From Streptomyces sp. S.PNR 29 (GTDB lineage: Bacteria > Actinomycetota > Actinomycetes > Streptomycetales > Streptomycetaceae), in assembly GCF_030386795.1 (NCBI RefSeq), contig NZ_JANUQM010000022.1, positions 1-64,000 on the forward strand: a stretch of DNA of 64,000 nt, given 5' to 3'. The notes beneath the pieces are model-generated. The model was not told where the DNA came from. It saw only the letters and a list, made by a program, of their open reading frames with translations, and made no database searches. Below, piece after piece: positions 1 through 10,656 of the stretch. Both the position numbers and the translations under genes were made by a program. How positions within the stretch are numbered: position 1 is the stretch's first letter; each line of letters opens with the position of its first letter.

Positions 1-3000
1 GGCGGGTGTCCGCGCCGGTGGGGTCCCCGGAGCCCGCCGAGGCGGACCAGGACGCTGCACCTGTCGAGGCCGCCTCCGGTGGCGATGTCGAGGCCGCCCG
101 CGCAGCCGCCGAGAGCGCCGAGGCGGACGAGGACGCCGCTCCGCGCCGGGGCCGGCGCCGTGCCACGCGACGCGTTGCCGCGCCCGCCGAGGCGGCCGGT
201 GAGCCGGTGGAGGCCACCGAGGAGACGCAGGCCCCCCAGCCCGAGGCCGCCCCGGCCACCGCCGAGGTCCCCGCCCCCGCGGCACCGGCCGCCGAAGCGG
301 CGGAGGACGCCGCTCCGCGCCGTACGCGCCGTCGGGCGGTCCGTAAGGCCGCCATCGGGTTCTCCGAACCCGCGCAGCCCGCCGCCCCGGCGCCCGCCGA
401 GGAGGAGGCTCCGCAGCGTCCGGCGCGGCCCGCCGTGGCCCTGTTCCAGGCGCCCGTGTTCACCGAGCCGAAGTTCCAGACCCCGGAGCGGGCCGCCGCC
501 GAAGCGGCTGCCGAGGCGGCCGGGGCCGAGGAGACCGACGAGACCGAGGAGTTCTCGGAGGAGCAGCCCACCGGGTCGCGCCGCCGCCGCAGGCGCCGGG
601 GATCCGGCTACGGCGAGGAGGCCGAGGGCCGGGACACCGAGACCGCAACCGAGACCGCCGCCGAGAGCGCCGTCGAGGACGAGGCGGAGGACAGCGCCGA
701 GCAGGTCGACGACGAGTCCGAGGACGCCGAGGAGACCGGCGCGCGCCGTCGCCGCCGCCGGGGTGGCCGTCGCCGCCGCCGCGGCGAGTCCGCCGAGGCC
801 GAGTCCGGCGAGTCCACCGACGCCGACGCCGAGCAGGTCGCCGCCGAGCAGGCCGCCCAGGACGCCGAGGACACCGCCGAGCAGGCGGAGGAGGACGCGG
901 AGGACGCCGAGGACCAGGAGGCGGCCGCCTCGGGCAGCAGCACCAGCCGGCGTCGTCGCCGCCGCCGTCGCCGTGCCGGTGACACCTCCGCCGACGCCGA
1001 GCCCGCCGCCGACGATCCCGAGCGCACCGTCGTCAAGGTCCGCGAGCCCCGTTCCCTGCGGGAAAAGGGGGCCGAGCCGTCCGACGAGGTGCAGTCCATC
1101 AAGGGCTCCACGCGCCTGGAGGCCAAGAAGCAGCGGCGCCGGGAAGGGCGTGAGCAGGGACGCCGGCGCGTCCCGATCATCACCGAGGCCGAGTTCCTCG
1201 CCCGCCGCGAGGCCGTCGAGCGCGTGATGGTCGTCCGCCAGCACGGTGACCGTACGCAGATCGGCGTCCTGGAGGACGGCGTGCTCGTCGAGCACTACGT
1301 CAACAAGGAGCAGTCGACCTCGTACGTCGGCAACGTCTACCTCGGCAAGGTGCAGAACGTCCTGCCGTCGATGGAGGCCGCCTTCATCGACATCGGCAAG
1401 GGCCGCAACGCCGTCCTGTACGCCGGTGAGGTCAACTTCGAGGCGCTGGGCATGGCCAACGGCCCGCGCCGCATCGAGTCCGCCCTGAAGTCGGGCCAGT
1501 CGGTCCTCGTGCAGGTCACCAAGGACCCGATCGGGCACAAGGGCGCCCGCCTGACCAGCCAGGTCTCCCTCCCGGGCCGTTACCTCGTGTACGTGCCCGA
1601 GGGCTCGATGACCGGCATCAGCCGCAAGCTGCCCGACACCGAGCGGGCCCGGCTGAAGACCATCCTCAAGAAGATCGTCCCCGAGGACGCGGGCGTCATC
1701 GTGCGCACCGCCGCCGAGGGCGCGAGCGAGGACGAGCTGCGCCGGGACGTCGAGCGGCTGCAGGCGCAGTGGGAGGACATCCAGAAGAAGTCCAAGAACG
1801 GCAACGCCCCGACGCTGCTGTACGGCGAGCCGGACATGACCGTCCGGGTCGTGCGCGACATCTTCAACGAGGACTTCTCCAAGGTCATCGTCAGCGGTGA
1901 CGACGCCTGGCAGACCATCCACGGCTACGTCTCGCACGTCGCGCCGGACTTGGCCGACCGGCTGTCCAAGTGGACCTCCGAGGTCGACGTCTTCGCCACC
2001 TACCGCATCGACGAGCAGCTCGCCAAGGCCCTCGACCGCAAGGTCTGGCTGCCGAGCGGCGGCTCGCTGGTGATCGACCGGACCGAGGCGATGGTCGTCA
2101 TCGACGTCAACACCGGCAAGTTCACCGGCCAGGGCGGCAACCTGGAGGAGACGGTCACCAGGAACAACCTGGAGGCGGCCGAGGAGATCGTGCGCCAGCT
2201 GCGGCTGCGCGACCTCGGCGGCATCATCGTCATCGACTTCATCGACATGGTCCTGGAGTCCAACCGCGACCTGGTGCTGCGGCGCCTGCTGGAGTGCCTG
2301 GGCCGCGACCGTACGAAGCACCAGGTGGCCGAGGTGACCTCGCTGGGGCTCGTGCAGATGACCCGCAAGCGGGTCGGCCAGGGGCTGCTGGAGTCGTTCT
2401 CCGAGACCTGCGTCCACTGCAACGGCCGCGGTGTCATCGTCCACCTGGACCAGGCGGCCTCCACCGGGGGCGGCGGCAAGCGCAAGAAGCGCGCGCGTGC
2501 CGGTGCCGCCGAGCAGCCGCACGAGCACGAGGCCGTGGCCGTCGTCGAGCCCGCCGAGACGGTGACCGTGGAGCAGGAGGCGGAGGCGGAGGCCGAGGCG
2601 GTCGCCGCCGAGGTCGCCGAGCCGGTCGCTCTTCCGGAGCCCGACTTCGCGCCGGACGAGGAGCTGTACAGCAGCGTCGCCGAGGCGGAGGCCGCCGCCA
2701 GGCGCGGGCGGACGCGGCGCCGGGGGAGCCGGCGGGCTTCGGCTCCGGCCGGTGCGCCCAAGGCAGACCAGGCCCCGACGGCGCAGGACGTCACCGCCGA
2801 GGAGGAGGCCGAGCGCCCGGTGCAGCCGGAGCCGGCCGCCGAGGCGCTGGCCGAACCCGCCGCCGTCGAGGACGCGGTCGTCGGTACTCCGGAGACCGAG
2901 GCCCCGGCGGCCGAGGAGGCCGCGCCCAAGGGCCGTACGCGCCGTCGGGTGACCCGCAAGGTGTCCGCGCCGGCCGGTTCGCCCGCGGGGGCGGAGGCGG

Positions 3001-3497
3001 CCGTGGTGACGGTCCCGGAGACCGCGGCCACGGCGTCCACGGAGGCAGCGGAGCAGGCCGGGCAGGTCCCCGCCGAGCAGGCCGAGCCGTCCGCCGAGAG
3101 CGCCGCCCCGGCCCGTCCGCGGCGCCGCGCCGTGCGGAAGGCCACCGCGCCGACCGCCCCGGAGGAGGCGGCCGTCGTGGTCGTTCCGTCGGCCGCGGAC
3201 GCTCCCGCTGAGGAGGCTCCGGTCGCCGAGGGTGCCGCCGAGGCCGCCGAGCCCGCCGAGGAGGCGGCTCCGGCCAAGAAGACGGCCCGCAAGACGGCGA
3301 AGAAGGCCACGGCGAAGAAGGCCGCCACCAAGAAGACCGCGGCCAAGAAGACGGCCGCCAAGAAGACGACGGCCAAGAAGGCGGCGAAGACCACCAAGAC
3401 GGCCGCCAAGACGTCCGCCAAGAAGACCGCGTCGAAGAAGACCGCGGCGGCGCAGCAGTCGCTGTCCTCCGTCACGGCCTCCACCGACGAGGGCTGA
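1..3497 (+). CDS. rne: Ribonuclease E/G family endoribonuclease, 5' end cut by window
   Basis: Rne/Rng-type endoribonuclease for mRNA decay and rRNA processing. The frame is open at the left edge, so the true start lies upstream; the first in-window start candidate is GTG at 6 with no ribosome binding site visible, leaving 1163 residues. Counting from there, the first ~390 residues are disordered Ala/Glu/Pro with Arg-rich blocks. An S1 RNA-binding segment ([13 protein letters not shown]) is near residue 442. The catalytic aspartates of RNase E/G sit in [10 protein letters not shown] (~697) and IVIDFID (~741). The Zn-link CxxC (CVHCNGRG, ~801) follows. The C-terminal ~330 residues are again disordered and end in a Lys/Ala/Thr-rich tail resembling histone H1. 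The catalytic core is central, flanked by both arms, as known for streptomycete RNase ES. Identity is certain; the true N-terminus is not visible. Confidence 0.95.
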   Translation, partial: RVSAPVGSPEPAEADQDAAPVEAASGGDVEAARAAAESAEADEDAAPRRGRRRATRRVAAPAEAAGEPVEATEETQAPQPEAAPATAEVPAPAAPAAEAAEDAAPRRTRRRAVRKAAIGFSEPAQPAAPAPAEEEAPQRPARPAVALFQAPVFTEPKFQTPERAAAEAAAEAAGAEETDETEEFSEEQPTGSRRRRRRRGSGYGEEAEGRDTETATETAAESAVEDEAEDSAEQVDDESEDAEETGARRRRRRGGRRRRRGESAEAESGESTDADAEQVAAEQAAQDAEDTAEQAEEDAEDAEDQEAAASGSSTSRRRRRRRRRAGDTSADAEPAADDPERTVVKVREPRSLREKGAEPSDEVQSIKGSTRLEAKKQRRREGREQGRRRVPIITEAEFLARREAVERVMVVRQHGDRTQIGVLEDGVLVEHYVNKEQSTSYVGNVYLGKVQNVLPSMEAAFIDIGKGRNAVLYAGEVNFEALGMANGPRRIESALKSGQSVLVQVTKDPIGHKGARLTSQVSLPGRYLVYVPEGSMTGISRKLPDTERARLKTILKKIVPEDAGVIVRTAAEGASEDELRRDVERLQAQWEDIQKKSKNGNAPTLLYGEPDMTVRVVRDIFNEDFSKVIVSGDDAWQTIHGYVSHVAPDLADRLSKWTSEVDVFATYRIDEQLAKALDRKVWLPSGGSLVIDRTEAMVVIDVNTGKFTGQGGNLEETVTRNNLEAAEEIVRQLRLRDLGGIIVIDFIDMVLESNRDLVLRRLLECLGRDRTKHQVAEVTSLGLVQMTRKRVGQGLLESFSETCVHCNGRGVIVHLDQAASTGGGGKRKKRARAGAAEQPHEHEAVAVVEPAETVTVEQEAEAEAEAVAAEVAEPVALPEPDFAPDEELYSSVAEAEAAARRGRTRRRGSRRASAPAGAPKADQAPTAQDVTAEEEAERPVQPEPAAEALAEPAAVEDAVVGTPETEAPAAEEAAPKGRTRRRVTRKVSAPAGSPAGAEAAVVTVPETAATASTEAAEQAGQVPAEQAEPSAESAAPARPRRRAVRKATAPTAPEEAAVVVVPSAADAPAEEAPVAEGAAEAAEPAEEAAPAKKTARKTAKKATAKKAATKKTAAKKTAAKKTTAKKAAKTTKTAAKTSAKKTASKKTAAAQQSLSSVTASTDEG

Positions 3498-3504
3498 CCG
3501 TCCG

Positions 3505-3536
3505 CCGGGGCGTACGCGGCACCGCGTACGCCCCGG
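3505..3536 (+). terminator. Terminator hairpin after rne
   Basis: Two perfectly complementary 15-nt arms (3505-3519 and 3522-3536) are separated by only 2 nt, 8 nt after the rne stop codon. There is no U tract, which is common for streptomycete terminators. Confidence 0.75.
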
Positions 3537-3575
3537 ACCGCGGCCGTGATCAGTCGCACACCGGATGGGCCCGGT

Positions 3576-3605
3576 TTGACCCCCTCGGCCGCAGGCCCGT
3601 AACCT
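3576..3605 (+). promoter_or_regulatory. Vegetative-type promoter for rplU-rpmA
   Basis: A -35 box TTGACC (3576-3581) and a -10 box TAACCT (3600-3605) are 18 nt apart, close to the HrdB-type consensus. The predicted start near 3612 leaves a leader of about 137 nt before rplU. Confidence 0.65.
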
Positions 3606-3611
3606 TGACCG

Positions 3612-3748
3612 TCGGCGTGTCCACTGACACGCCACATCCCCGTAAACCTCTTCCTCCCGGGCACAGGGTTGGCCGGGAGAGGCCGTCCGCGGTGCCGGAC
3701 GGCTGGCCTGCGGGGGTGCCGTTTCCCGAGCGAGAGAGTGAGTTCCGC
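3612..3748 (+). promoter_or_regulatory. Structured 5' leader of rplU, candidate autoregulatory RNA
   Basis: The predicted transcript leader begins with a hairpin of two perfect 8-nt arms and a 4-nt loop (3614-3621 / 3626-3633). A second stem-loop (CCGTCC...GGACGG) lies further along. Ribosomal protein operons are often autoregulated through such leaders; that this one binds L21 is inference. Confidence 0.35.
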
Positions 3749-4069
3749 GTGTACGCCATCGTGCGCAGCGGTGGTCGCCAGCACAAGGTTGCTGTCGGCG
3801 ACATCGTCGAGGTTGACAAGATTTCCACCGCCAAGGTCGGCGACACGGTCGAGCTCTCGACCCTGCTCGTTGTCGACGGCGACTCCGTGACCAGCGACCC
3901 GTGGGTGCTGGCCGGCATCAAGGTCCAGGCCGAGGTCGTGGACCACCACAAGGGCCAGAAGATCGACATTCTGCGCTACAAGAACAAGACCGGCTACCGC
4001 CGTCGTCAGGGCCACCGCCAGCAGTACACGGCGATCAAGGTCACTGAGATCCCCACGGCTGCGAAGTAA
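3749..4069 (+). CDS. rplU: 50S ribosomal protein L21
   Basis: A 106-residue protein of normal L21 length, starting [18 protein letters not shown] and carrying the C-terminal L21 signature around [14 protein letters not shown]21 binds 23S rRNA in the large subunit. The reading frame stays open upstream to 3605, but the family N-terminus fixes the start at GTG 3749, preceded by a purine-rich GAGAGAG. rpmA begins 14 nt after the stop, the conserved rplU-rpmA pairing. Confidence 0.97.
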   Translation: MYAIVRSGGRQHKVAVGDIVEVDKISTAKVGDTVELSTLLVVDGDSVTSDPWVLAGIKVQAEVVDHHKGQKIDILRYKNKTGYRRRQGHRQQYTAIKVTEIPTAAK

Positions 4070-4083
4070 GGGACTGAGGAGAC

Positions 4084-4338
4084 ATGGCACACAAGAAGGG
4101 CGCATCGTCCACCCGGAACGGCCGCGACTCGAACGCTCAGCGGCTCGGCGTGAAGCGCTTCGGCGGTCAGGTCGTCAACGCGGGTGAGATCCTGGTCCGT
4201 CAGCGCGGCACCCACTTCCACCCGGGCGCCGGCGTCGGCCGTGGCGGCGACGACACGCTGTTCGCGCTGCAGGCCGGTGCGGTGCAGTTCGGCACCCAGC
4301 GTGGCCGCAAGGTCGTGAACATCGTTCCGGTCGCCTGA
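4084..4338 (+). CDS. rpmA: 50S ribosomal protein L27
   Basis: An 84-residue L27 beginning [16 protein letters not shown], with the signature [22 protein letters not shown]27 lies close to the peptidyl transferase centre. The N-terminus begins directly at AHKKG, without the cleavable extension found in Firmicutes. A GGACTGAGGAG ribosome binding site lies between the rplU stop and this ATG, so the two genes are co-transcribed. A strong terminator follows. Confidence 0.97.
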   Translation: MAHKKGASSTRNGRDSNAQRLGVKRFGGQVVNAGEILVRQRGTHFHPGAGVGRGGDDTLFALQAGAVQFGTQRGRKVVNIVPVA

Positions 4339-4352
4339 CCGAACGCTTCGCG

Positions 4353-4397
4353 AGGCGGACCTCACTTCCCGTGCGGGAAGGCGGGTCCGCCTTTCGC
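4353..4397 (+). terminator. Terminator after rplU-rpmA
   Basis: Nine-bp outer arms AGGCGGACC (4353-4361) and GGTCCGCCT (4384-4392) enclose a second perfect hairpin (CTTCCC...GGGAAG, about 4365-4380), followed by TTTCG. It separates rplU-rpmA from obg. Confidence 0.8.
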
Positions 4398-4453
4398 TTG
4401 TTGGACACTCGTTGAACAAGTAAATCTCGTACGTACTTCTGGAGGCACCCACC

Positions 4454-5899
4454 ATGACCACCTTCGTGGACCGCGTCGAGCTGCATGTCGCCGCGGGTAA
4501 CGGAGGTCACGGCTGTGCCTCCGTGCACCGGGAGAAGTTCAAGCCGCTGGGCGGTCCGGACGGGGGCAACGGAGGCCGGGGCGGGGACGTGATCCTCACC
4601 GTCGACCAGTCCGTGACGACCCTGCTCGACTACCACCACTCCCCGCACCGCAAGGCCACCAACGGCAAGCCCGGTGAGGGCGGCAACCGCTTCGGCAAGG
4701 ACGGGCAGGACCTGGTGCTGCCGGTGCCGGACGGCACGGTGGTCCTGGACCGGCAGGGCAACGTGCTCGCCGACCTCGTCGGCCACGGCACGTCGTTCGT
4801 CGCCGCGCAGGGCGGTCGCGGTGGACTCGGCAACGCGGCGCTGGCGTCGGCGCGGCGCAAGGCGCCGGGTTTCGCGCTGCTCGGTGAGCCGGGGGACGTC
4901 CGGGACATCGTCCTGGAGCTGAAGACGGTCGCCGACGTGGCGCTGGTCGGGTACCCGAGCGCGGGCAAGTCGTCGCTGATCTCGGTGCTGAGCGCCGCGA
5001 AGCCGAAGATCGCGGACTATCCGTTCACGACGCTGGTGCCGAACCTGGGCGTGGTGACCGCCGGGTCGACCGTGTACACGATCGCCGATGTACCCGGGCT
5101 GATTCCGGGGGCCAGTCAGGGCAAGGGGCTGGGGCTGGAGTTCCTGCGGCATGTGGAGCGGTGCAGTGTGCTGGTGCACGTGCTGGACACCGCCACCCTG
5201 GAGTCCGACCGTGACCCGGTGTCCGACCTCGACGTCATCGAGGAGGAGCTGCGGCAGTACGGCGGGCTGGACAACCGGCCGCGGATCGTCGTCCTGAACA
5301 AGATCGACGTACCGGACGGCAAGGACCTCGCCGAGATGGTGCGGCCGGATCTTCAGGCTCGGGGATACCGCGTCTTCGAGGTCTCGGCGGTGGCGCACAT
5401 CGGGCTGAAGGAACTGTCGTACGCGCTCGCGGAGCTGGTGGCCAGGGCGCGGGCGGCGAAGCCCAAGGAGGAGTCGACGCGGATCGTGATCCGGCCCAAG
5501 GCCGTGGACGACGCCGGCTTCACGGTGACGCGTGAGGAAGTCGGCGGCGAGCCGCTGTTCCGGGTGCGGGGGGAGAAGCCCGAGCGGTGGGTGCGGCAGA
5601 CCGACTTCAACAACGACGAGGCGGTCGGGTACCTCGCGGATCGGCTGGGCCGGCTCGGTGTCGAGGAGGAGCTGATGAAGGCGGGGGCCCGGGCGGGCGA
5701 CGGCGTTGCCATCGGGCCCGAGGAGAACGCGGTCGTCTTCGACTGGGAGCCGTCGGTGATGGCCGGGGCGGAGATGCTGGGGCGGCGCGGTGAGGACCAT
5801 CGGTTCGAGGCGCCGAGGCCTGCGGCGCAGCGGCGGCGGGACCGGCAGGCCGAGCGGGACGAGGCCGAGCGGGAGTTCGACGGGTTCGAGCCGTTCTGA
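4454..5899 (+). CDS. obg: Obg family GTPase (ribosome assembly, CgtA type)
   Basis: A 481-residue large-subunit assembly and stress/development GTPase. Order: glycine-rich Obg fold (1-~158, e.g. [12 protein letters not shown]), then a G domain with G1 GYPSAGKSS (~166), switch [11 protein letters not shown]3 DVPGLIPG, G4 NKID and G5 SAVAH. An OCT domain (~345-430) and an acidic/arginine-rich C-terminal tail follow. The ATG has a good GGAGG ribosome binding site at 4441-4445. The position right after rplU-rpmA is the near-universal order. In Streptomyces Obg is known to affect aerial mycelium onset. Confidence 0.96.
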   Translation: MTTFVDRVELHVAAGNGGHGCASVHREKFKPLGGPDGGNGGRGGDVILTVDQSVTTLLDYHHSPHRKATNGKPGEGGNRFGKDGQDLVLPVPDGTVVLDRQGNVLADLVGHGTSFVAAQGGRGGLGNAALASARRKAPGFALLGEPGDVRDIVLELKTVADVALVGYPSAGKSSLISVLSAAKPKIADYPFTTLVPNLGVVTAGSTVYTIADVPGLIPGASQGKGLGLEFLRHVERCSVLVHVLDTATLESDRDPVSDLDVIEEELRQYGGLDNRPRIVVLNKIDVPDGKDLAEMVRPDLQARGYRVFEVSAVAHIGLKELSYALAELVARARAAKPKEESTRIVIRPKAVDDAGFTVTREEVGGEPLFRVRGEKPERWVRQTDFNNDEAVGYLADRLGRLGVEEELMKAGARAGDGVAIGPEENAVVFDWEPSVMAGAEMLGRRGEDHRFEAPRPAAQRRRDRQAERDEAEREFDGFEPF

Positions 5900-6102
5900 C
5901 GCCTGTGGTGGACGAAGGGCTGTCGCCGGCGTGACGTGAGGCCTGCGCGCCCCGCGGCTGCGCCGGCCGGCGTTAACGGCCGGTGAAGTCATGACGTATG
6001 TCAGGGCAACCAAGCCGTTGTTCCGGGAGTCGTACTGGGCAGCGCGGATGAGGATCTTGTTGCTCTCCGCGGTCAACTGCCCCCTGGACTACCGGAGTCG
6101 AC

Positions 6103-7551
6103 GTGTCCCAGCCCGCTCTGCCGAGAACACGCCGTGCCGTGGTCGTCGCGACCGCCGTGCTCGCCGCGGTCGGCGCCGCCGCCACGCTGCCCGCCGCGTC
6201 CGCCCACGCCGCGCCCTCGGTGACGTTGCGACAGGACTTCGACGGTGACGGGTACGAGGATCTGGCCGTCGCCGCGCCCGACGGCGATGTGGACGGCCGG
6301 CACCAGGCCGGATATGTCGCCGTGCTGTACGGGGATGCGAGCGGGCTGAGCGCCGGTTCCAGGAAGGTGTACAGCCAGGCCTCCACCGGCGTTCCCGGCA
6401 CCCCTGAGGCGTACGACCACTTCGGGTCCCGGCTCACCGAGGCCGACCTGGACGGGGACGGGTTCACCGATCTGGTCGTCGAGGCCTCCGGCGAGGAGTG
6501 GGTGCAGGACGGCAACGCGCGGCACGGCAACCACACGGTGCTGTGGGGCGGGCCCGGCGGTTTCGCTTCCGGCAAGGTGCTGCCCGCCGTCGGCAGCGGT
6601 TCCTGGCAGGCCGGCCAGATCGTCGCCGGTGACTTCAACGGCGACGGCCATCAGGACCTGGTCGGCCCCGGGGGCGGGCCCGTGCGGTTCGGGCCTTTCG
6701 GGCGCGACGGCGTGCCCGCCTCCACCCAGAGCGGCGCGCCGCTCGTCGACGGCGACATGTACCAGCTCGCCACGGTGGCCGGGGACGCCGACGGCGACGG
6801 CATCACCGACCTGGTCACGATGTCCCGCTCGTACGACTGGGACGACGATCACGAGTACGGCTACTACCTCAACTACGTCCGCGGCAGCCGCGACGGTCTG
6901 CGGCCGCCCGTCATCCTGAAGGACGCGCAGGGCGAACACCTCGACCCGCAGAACGCCACGCTCGCCCTCGGCGACCTCAACGGCGACCGCCGGGCGGACC
7001 TCGTCATGGGCGGTTACGCCCTGAGGATCGTCTACGGCACCCCGAACGGCCCGGCCGCCGCGACACCCCAGGTGATCACCCAGGACACCCCCGGCGTGCC
7101 GGGCGTGCAGGAGGGCACCGACGACTTCGGTTCCGCGCTCTCGGTCGGGGACGTCGACGGCGACGGGTACGGGGACGTGCTCGCCGGCATTCCCCACGAG
7201 GACTTCGGGGGGCTGCAGGACGCCGGCACCTTCGCCGTCGTACCGGGCGGGCCGGACGGGCCGACCGGCGCCGGCACCAAGGTGCTCAGCCAGAACAGCG
7301 CCGATGTGCCCGGCACCGCCGAGAACGGGGACCTCTTCGGCGGCAACGTCCACCTCGTCGACGGCAACGGCGACGGCCGGGCGGAGCCGGTCGTGGCGGC
7401 GACCGAGGAGGACGCGGTCGCCGGTGCCGTGTGGGTGTTCCGGTCCGGTTCCGACGGCGTCACGGCCAAGGGTTCCTTCGCCTTCGGCCCCCGTGCCCTC
7501 GGCATGGCCCCGCCCGAGGGAGCCCGGCTCGGCGCCTCGTTCCCGCGCTGA
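6103..7551 (+). CDS. Secreted FG-GAP/VCBS repeat protein (seven Ca loops), copy 1
   Basis: A 482-residue secreted protein with integrin-alpha-like FG-GAP repeats. The first ~36 residues form a Sec-type signal peptide (basic start, hydrophobic core, cleavage near ASAHA). Seven calcium-loop motifs of DxDGDGxxDL type follow (e.g. DFDGDGYEDL, DLDGDGFTDL, DFNGDGHQDL, DADGDGITDL, DVDGDGYGDV). They alternate with the repeat phrase SQ..S..VPGT.E....FG, and suggest a seven-bladed beta-propeller. There are no catalytic residues, cell-wall anchor or membrane segment. GTG start with GGAG 6 nt upstream. First of four tandem paralogues on one strand. The ligand is unknown. Confidence 0.88.
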   Translation: MSQPALPRTRRAVVVATAVLAAVGAAATLPAASAHAAPSVTLRQDFDGDGYEDLAVAAPDGDVDGRHQAGYVAVLYGDASGLSAGSRKVYSQASTGVPGTPEAYDHFGSRLTEADLDGDGFTDLVVEASGEEWVQDGNARHGNHTVLWGGPGGFASGKVLPAVGSGSWQAGQIVAGDFNGDGHQDLVGPGGGPVRFGPFGRDGVPASTQSGAPLVDGDMYQLATVAGDADGDGITDLVTMSRSYDWDDDHEYGYYLNYVRGSRDGLRPPVILKDAQGEHLDPQNATLALGDLNGDRRADLVMGGYALRIVYGTPNGPAAATPQVITQDTPGVPGVQEGTDDFGSALSVGDVDGDGYGDVLAGIPHEDFGGLQDAGTFAVVPGGPDGPTGAGTKVLSQNSADVPGTAENGDLFGGNVHLVDGNGDGRAEPVVAATEEDAVAGAVWVFRSGSDGVTAKGSFAFGPRALGMAPPEGARLGASFPR

Positions 7552-7597
7552 TCCCTCCCCCTCACCCCCCACCTCTTATGACAACGACAGGAGCAGC

Positions 7598-9061
7598 ATG
7601 AGCAAGCGCAGGATCGGTCGGGGCATCGGACTCGCGGCGGCGGTCGCCGTCATCGGAGCCGTCATCGCCCCGGTGACCGCGCACGCGGCCGAGTCCCGGT
7701 CGGCCGCGACCGAGCTCCACGACGACTTCAACGGCGACGGCTACCAGGACGTCGCCTTCGCCGCCCCCGGCGCCAAGGTCGACGGCCAGGCGCGCGCCGG
7801 ATACGTGGCCGTCGTGTACGGCTCAGCGAACGGCCTGAACCTCACACACCGGCAGGTCATCAGCCAGAACACGGCCGGCATCCCCGGCACCGCCGAGGCC
7901 GACGACCGCTACGGCGACAGCCTCGCCGCCGGTGACATGAACGGCGACGGCTACGCGGACCTGGTCGTCGGGGCCTCCGGTGAGGAGGTCGCCGGTGTAG
8001 CCGGCACCGGGTCCCTGGCCGTCGTCTGGGGCGGACCGCAGGGGCTGTCCGGCGCTACCGCCGTGGCCACCGGTGCCCTGGCCGGCGCCCAGAGTGCGAT
8101 CGGCGACTTCGACGGCGACGGCCACCTCGACCTCGCCACCCCCAGCAGCCTTCTGACCGGCCCCTTCGACCGGACGACGGGCGCCGCGAGCGCCGCCCCC
8201 CTGCGGGTCGACACCGTCGACTACGCGACGAACACGCTCGCCGCGGGCGACGTCGACGGCGACGGGATCACCGACCTGGTGGCGCTGAACATCGACAGCA
8301 CCGATGACGACTACTCCAACCCGGACCAGTACCACCGCCGCGTGCTGTACCTGCGCGGCACCGGGCAGGGCCTGAGTGCCCCCGTCACGTTGAAGAACGA
8401 GGACGGCACCGACCTGCGCGGCGGCGAGAGCCTCGGCATCGGCGACGTGGACCAGGACGGCTACGGCGACCTCGTCATCGGCCGTTCCCTCAACCACGAC
8501 ATCGTCGACGAGGACCTGCTGATCGGCGGTCAGATCGGCGTCGTGTACGGCTCCGCCGCCGGACCCGACACCTCCCGCGAGGCCATGATCACCCAGGACA
8601 GCCCCGGGGTTCCGGGCGCCACCGAGTGGGGCGACTCCTTCGGCGGCGGCATCTCGGTCGGGGACGTCAACGGCGACGGCTACGCGGACGTGGCCACGGG
8701 CGCCTTCACCGAGGGCCTCGGCGAGGAGTACGCGGCCGGCCAGGTGACCGTGCTCCGCGGCAGCGGGACCGGTCTGACCGGCGCCGGTGCCGTGGCCTTC
8801 AACCAGGACACGGCGAACGTCCCCGGCACCGCCGAGCGGAACGACTTCTTCGGCGCCAGGACCGCGCTGATCGACACCAACCGTGACGGCCGCGCCGAGC
8901 TGATCGTCGGCTCACCCGGCGAGAACCTCGGCGCCGGGTCCCTGTGGGCCTTCCCCAACCCCGGCACCGGCCCCACCGCCACCGGCTCGGTCAGTTTCGG
9001 CGCGGGCACCCTCGGCACCGTCGCGGACCGGGCCGGCCTCGGCTCCCGCATCGCCCGCTGA
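7598..9061 (+). CDS. Secreted FG-GAP/VCBS repeat protein, copy 2
   Basis: A 487-residue paralogue of the preceding gene. It has a signal peptide (MSKRRIGRGIGLAAAV..., cleavage near TAHAAE) and seven Ca loops: DFNGDGYQDV, DMNGDGYADL, DFDGDGHLDL, DVDGDGITDL, DVDQDGYGDL, DVNGDGYADV and DTNRDGRAEL. The ATG at 7598 was chosen because it begins the signal peptide and follows GACAGGAG; the open frame reaches further upstream into copy 1 without coding character. The gap to copy 1 is 46 nt with no clear terminator, so read-through is likely. Family membership is clear; function is unknown. Confidence 0.88.
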   Translation: MSKRRIGRGIGLAAAVAVIGAVIAPVTAHAAESRSAATELHDDFNGDGYQDVAFAAPGAKVDGQARAGYVAVVYGSANGLNLTHRQVISQNTAGIPGTAEADDRYGDSLAAGDMNGDGYADLVVGASGEEVAGVAGTGSLAVVWGGPQGLSGATAVATGALAGAQSAIGDFDGDGHLDLATPSSLLTGPFDRTTGAASAAPLRVDTVDYATNTLAAGDVDGDGITDLVALNIDSTDDDYSNPDQYHRRVLYLRGTGQGLSAPVTLKNEDGTDLRGGESLGIGDVDQDGYGDLVIGRSLNHDIVDEDLLIGGQIGVVYGSAAGPDTSREAMITQDSPGVPGATEWGDSFGGGISVGDVNGDGYADVATGAFTEGLGEEYAAGQVTVLRGSGTGLTGAGAVAFNQDTANVPGTAERNDFFGARTALIDTNRDGRAELIVGSPGENLGAGSLWAFPNPGTGPTATGSVSFGAGTLGTVADRAGLGSRIAR

Positions 9062-9092
9062 TCACCCGATGCAGAACTACGTCAGGACTTCC

Positions 9093-10612
9093 ATGCCTTC
9101 ACGCCTCCACCGCCCCTCCCGCGGCGGACGACTGGCCATCGCCACCGGCATCGCCCTGCTCGCCGGCGCACTGGCGGTCCCCGCCGCCCATGCCGTCACC
9201 CCCGCCGCGACGACCGCCCCCAGCCCCAAGCGCCTGCACGACGACTTCAACGGCGACGGCTACCCCGACCTGGCCATCGGCGCGCCCGGCACCACGGTGA
9301 ACGGCGTGCCGAAGGCCGGCGCGGTCAGCGTGCTGTACGGCTCCGCGAGCGGCCTGTCGACCTCCCGCAAGCAGGTGCTCCAATGGCCGGCCTCCCCGGA
9401 CGCGGAAGGCAGCGCCTCGGGCGGGTACGGCACGAACCTGCAGAGCGCGGACCTCGACGGGGACGGGTACGCGGACCTGCTGTCGTCCGTCTCGGCCTAC
9501 ATGATGGACGTCGACAGCGGTTACGCCGTCGTCGTCAACTGGGGCGGCCCCCAGGGGCTTTCGGCCACGGCGACGGACTCACCTGGGCTCCGCAGTACGA
9601 GTGGAGCGGTCAGTTCACCGTCGCGGACGTCGACGGCGACAAGCACCCGGACCTCGTGACGGCGGGTGCCGACAACTGGCTGGAGGAGCCCGGCACGGAC
9701 AACGGGGACGGCACGGTGCGGCACGGCCCGTTCACCCGTACCGGTCAGGCCGCGAAGAAGGACTACTTCTCCGTGGACCCCGACGGGCTCACGAACGTCA
9801 ACTCCTTCACGGCCGGCGACGTCAACGGCGACGGCACAGCGGACCTCGCCGTGCGGATCAGCAGCACCGAGGAGTCCGACTCACGCGCAGTCGTCCTGCT
9901 CACGGGCGGTGCGAGCGGCCTCACCTCCAAGGGCGGCCTCCGGGACGCCCAGGGTCGCGTTGTCGGCGGCGAGGACGTCGCGATCGGCGACCTGAACAAG
10001 GACGGTTACGGCGACATCGTCGTCGGCCACTCCGACGACAGCTACGACAGCGACGTGGAACTGCCCACGAAGGGCGGCGCGTTGGGCGTCGTCTACGGTG
10101 GACCCGACGGCGTCTCCACCACCCGCAAGCCGGTGTGGATCAACCAGGACACCGCGGGAGTGCCGGGGGCGGGCGAGCGCGGCGACGGCATGGGCTCGGG
10201 CCTGTCGATCGGCGACACCGACGGCGACGGCTACGTCGACGTGGCGACCGGCCTGCCCGGTGAGGACTTCGACGGCATCACCGACGCGGGCAGCGTCCTC
10301 GTGCTGCGCGGCAGCGCGAACGGTCTGACCGGCACCGGCGCCAAGTCGTTCAGCCAGAACACCAGCGGGGTACCCGGCACCGCCGAGAAGGCGGACCGGT
10401 TCGGCGCGCAGACCGCCCTGGTCGACGCGGACGCCGACAACAGGGAGGGGCTGGTCGTGGGCGACCCGGGGGAGAACGCGAACAACGGTTCCGTCTGGGC
10501 CTTCTCCGCGGCGTCCGGCGGCATCACCGCGAGCGGTTCCTTCTCGTTCGGCTCGGCCACGATGGGGCTGCCCGCGACCGGGGCCCGGTTCGGGGCCTCG
10601 CTGGCGGACTGA
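9093..10612 (+). pseudogene. Secreted FG-GAP/VCBS repeat protein, copy 3, frameshifted
   Basis: The same family, but split over two frames. The first frame (ATG 9093, AGGA 5 nt upstream) gives a signal peptide, Ca loops 1-2 and the conserved WGGPQGLS phrase, then runs into low-complexity sequence and stops at 9659. The rest of the propeller, from GLTWAPQYEWSG through Ca loops 3-7 to a normal C-terminus at 10612, lies one base back. Restoring one base near 9565-9580 would give a ~506-residue protein matching its neighbours. The second half keeps good coding character, so the lesion is recent or a sequence error. Loop 7 (DADADNREGL) is also degenerate. Nothing at the junction resembles a classic slippery heptamer. 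Confidence 0.8.
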
Positions 10613-10656
10613 AGCCCGGTCACGTCCTTGTACGCACACGACAGGAGAAAACAGAG

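Noticed and set aside
2000-4105. 701-codon open frame on the minus strand across the rne 3' half, rplU and the start of rpmA
   Set aside because: It lies opposite three certain genes, has Ala/Ser low-complexity sequence and no family features; long antisense frames are expected at this GC content.
9560-9600. Programmed ribosomal frameshift in FG-GAP copy 3
   Set aside because: No slippery heptamer or obvious downstream structure, and the three paralogues are intact in one frame.
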